Source: Clostridiales bacterium (lineage in GTDB: Bacteria; Bacillota; Clostridia; Christensenellales; QALW01). From it: a DNA stretch of 7,640 bases. Each line of letters begins with the position of its first letter. Position 1 is the stretch's first letter. Shown here one piece after another: positions 6,128-7,640 of this stretch. Made by a program: the position numbers and the translations under genes. The stretch is taken from positions 1-7,640 of the forward strand of contig JAHAAN010000092.1 of the NCBI GenBank assembly GCA_018376855.1. Reading direction: 5' to 3'. The notes under the pieces are model-generated. The model had not been told where the DNA came from, did not search any database, and worked only from the letters and a program-made list of their open reading frames with translations.

Positions 6128-6172
6128 TGAATAAAACGTAAAAATATAACAAAATATATAGAGGGAAAAATA

Positions 6173-7282
6173 ATGGATGTAATCGATTTGGCGCAAAAGC
6201 TTATCCGTTTCCGCACGGAGACCGGTAATCACGGAGAAATCATGAAGTGTCTGCAATTTGTTAAGTCTTTGCCGGAATTGCACGACGCAAAAATAGACAT
6301 TTTTGAAAAAGATAATCTGGCCCCAGTTATTTTTATCCGCAATACCGAGAGCGAGGCTTTTGACGTGTTGGTTTTGGGACATCTTGATGTCGTCCCCGCC
6401 GCGGAAGAAATGTTTACTCCCGTTGTCAAAGACGGTCGGATGTATGGGCGCGGTACTTTGGATATGAAGTCTTTTGCCGCCGTTGCCCTCAATTCTATGG
6501 CTTATGTTCTGAAGCGTAAATTACCGCTTAACTTTGGCGTGATATTATCAACCGATGAGGAAAAAGGCAGTAAGGGAACGGAAGCTTTTCTGGCGGCACA
6601 TCCCAAAATCAGCGCCGAAATCGTACTGGACAATGATGTTGGCGGCGATATTCAAAAAATCGTAAGCAAATGTAAAAATCCAGTCTTTGTCAAAATCATT
6701 GCCGAAGGGCAGGAAGCACACGGTTCAACGCCGTGGGAAGGCATTGATGCCAATGAGATAATGCTGCAAACTCTGGCTAACATCCGGAAATACTATCCTT
6801 ATTATGCTCAAAACGGTGTTAATCCCGAAAACAAATGGGTTGATACGGTTCATTTTGCTAAAATCTGCGGCGGCGACGTTTCCAATATTATTTCCCGCTA
6901 TTGTGAAGCTTTGTGTGATTTCCGTTTGGTTGAAACCAGCACCACTGCCGATTTGAGAAAAAATCTGGATAAATGTATGGTTGCCGGCGTACGTTATGTT
7001 ATTGTCTCCGAAAGCACGCCGGTGGTTATGTCTGAGGACAATCCGCATATTTTGGAATATAAAAAGTTTGCCGAAGACATTTTGGGGCGTCCGATAGAGT
7101 TTGAACATATCGGCGGCGCCACCGATTCTCGTGAATTTGCGGTCAAAGGTTCTACCGTGATTATGCATTCCGGCACCGGGGAGGGAATGCACGCCGACGG
7201 TGAATATGTCGAAATCGATTCTGTAAAGCAGATTGCCGACATTCAAATCAAATTTCTTGAAAAGCTGGCCGGAGAAAAATAA
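6173..7282 (+). CDS. M20-family zinc metallopeptidase (DapE/ArgE/CPG2-like)
   Basis: A 369-residue cytoplasmic hydrolase of the M20 family, which removes an amino acid or acyl group from peptides or N-acyl amino acids using two zinc ions. Visible residues: His70 and Asp72 in GHLDVVP, bridging Asp97 in GRGTLDMKS, the general base and ligand pair Glu129-Glu130 in STDEEKGSKG, probably Asp153/Asp155 in LDNDVGG as the third ligand site, His183 of the dimerisation domain in EAHGSTPWEG, Arg320 in GGATDSR, and the last ligand His340 in GMHADGEY. The length is normal for the family and no motif is missing. GAGGG (6161-6165) lies seven bases before the ATG. It follows the SpoIID-like gene after a 45-nt gap with no terminator, so read-through is possible, but it uses different codons (GCC for 15 of 29 Ala, against 6 of 32 in that gene; CAA preferred over CAG). 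The substrate cannot be told from sequence. Confidence 0.92.
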   Translation: MDVIDLAQKLIRFRTETGNHGEIMKCLQFVKSLPELHDAKIDIFEKDNLAPVIFIRNTESEAFDVLVLGHLDVVPAAEEMFTPVVKDGRMYGRGTLDMKSFAAVALNSMAYVLKRKLPLNFGVILSTDEEKGSKGTEAFLAAHPKISAEIVLDNDVGGDIQKIVSKCKNPVFVKIIAEGQEAHGSTPWEGIDANEIMLQTLANIRKYYPYYAQNGVNPENKWVDTVHFAKICGGDVSNIISRYCEALCDFRLVETSTTADLRKNLDKCMVAGVRYVIVSESTPVVMSEDNPHILEYKKFAEDILGRPIEFEHIGGATDSREFAVKGSTVIMHSGTGEGMHADGEYVEIDSVKQIADIQIKFLEKLAGEK

Positions 7283-7323
7283 ACTTGAAGAAAAATCTTG
7301 GATGCTAAACGGATTCATACAAA

Positions 7324-7400
7324 TGGCGTCAGCGGCGGGACTTGAACCCACTACCCCTGGTTTAGGAAACCAGTGCTCTATCCGGATGAGCTACGCTGAC
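7324..7400 (-). tRNA. tRNA-Arg, anticodon CCU (reads AGG)
   Basis: On the minus strand the cloverleaf is complete. The 7-bp acceptor stem pairs GTCAGCG with CGCTGAC; the D arm is GCTC/GAGC with GG in the loop; the anticodon stem CTGGT/ACCAG encloses the loop TTCCTAA with anticodon CCT; the variable loop is short; and the T arm is GTGGG-TTCAAGT-CCCGC. The discriminator is G, and the 3' CCA is encoded (7324-7326). The mature part without CCA is 7327-7400. No pair is clearly broken, so it looks functional. Confidence 0.95.
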
Positions 7401-7586
7401 AACCTGATACTTGTTTATAGCTTAAAAGCTTAAAAATCAAGCTTCTTTTATAATTATTATAAAATTAAATAAGTTTAAGAAAGTATACTTAAAGATAAAA
7501 ATAAGAAAATAAGTTTAGTTTTTTGTTGATTTTTAAACTTAATTTGGGTAGCCTATTTTTATCAGAGAAAATAAAAGGTAAAAACA
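7401..7586. other. AT-rich spacer with palindromes between tRNA-Arg and the right-end gene
   Basis: This divergent spacer must hold the tRNA promoter (minus strand; TATAAA at 7414-7419 is a possible -10) and that of the right-end gene (plus strand; TTGATT at 7526-7531 is a possible -35, with no good -10). It also contains several AAGCTT/AGCTTAAAA units (about 7419-7445). No other gene is visible. Confidence 0.4.
7446..7464. repeat. 19-bp perfect AT palindrome
   Basis: TTTTATAATTATTATAAAA: nine perfectly paired positions around a central T. It is followed at 7481-7490 by a second perfect palindrome, AAGTATACTT. Either could be a dimeric repressor site for one of the divergent genes, but symmetric sequences arise easily in DNA this AT-rich. 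Confidence 0.4.
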
Positions 7587-7640
7587 ATGGTTGTTTCAGG
7601 TAAACTAATTGATTCAGGGCGAGTATATAAGACATTCCAA
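7587..7640 (+). CDS. Start of an unrecognised gene (truncated by window edge)
   Basis: An ATG at 7587 preceded by AAAAGGT (7573-7579, spacing about seven) opens a frame that stays open for 18 codons to the window edge: MVVSGKLIDSGRVYKTFQ. The ribosome binding site, start and open frame support a real gene, but the fragment is too short to assign a family. It is divergent from the tRNA. Confidence 0.5.
   Translation, partial: MVVSGKLIDSGRVYKTFQ

Noticed and set aside
7324..7400. tRNA as integration site of a mobile element
   Set aside because: No integrase, no recombination module and no second copy of the tRNA 3' end are visible in the window.
7233..7433. 66-codon plus-strand ORF over the end of the M20 gene and the tRNA
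   Set aside because: It overlaps the M20 gene in another frame and reads antisense through the tRNA-Arg; translations of tRNA complements are a common artefact.

Overview
The window looks like chromosomal DNA of an endospore-forming, low-to-moderate GC Firmicute, probably class Clostridia. The evidence is strong AAGGAG/GGGGAGGG-type ribosome binding sites, NlpC/P60 and SH3 wall enzymes, a SpoIID/LytB-like gene without a signal peptide behind a sequence that fits the sigma-K promoter consensus, and a DUF1858-type redox-disulfide mini-protein. This is inferred from gene content; I could not run a search.

Layout, left to right. Positions 1-296 are the 3' end of a gene for a bacterial SH3-repeat protein, running in from outside the window. 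A control region (297-479) follows, with an exact match to the published WalR/YycF box, a long imperfect hairpin and a good housekeeping promoter. It leads into a 721-aa secreted cell-wall hydrolase (480-2645): signal peptide, PG-binding domain, five SH3 domains, second PG-binding domain, NlpC/P60 catalytic domain. A hairpin terminator closes it. Positions 2747-3720 are AT-rich and hold no intact gene. On the minus strand lies a decayed DUF3267-type membrane zincin gene (about 2900-3567), broken by several one-base indels in homopolymers.

A 67-aa CxxC redox-disulfide protein is encoded on the minus strand at 3721-3924. It has its own promoter and an unusual leader of about 155 nt containing hairpins and two overlapping tiny upstream ORFs. 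Back to back with it, a candidate sigma-K promoter (4125-4153) precedes two overlapping genes (4231-4752 and 4739-6127): an Ig/carboxypeptidase-regulatory-like protein and a divergent SpoIID-like protein with three PG-binding domains. Their 14-nt overlap and shared promoter suggest translational coupling and a joint job on the developing spore.

From about 6130 rightwards the character changes. The next gene is an M20-family metallopeptidase (6173-7282) with clearly different codon preferences, then a minus-strand tRNA-Arg(CCU), an AT-rich palindromic spacer, and the first 18 codons of a gene leaving the window. This could be transfer, ordinary variation or an assembly junction.

The most interesting parts are the coupled SpoIID-like/Ig-like pair with its putative sigma-K promoter, the WalR-like box before the NlpC/P60 gene, and the structured leader at 3925-4080.
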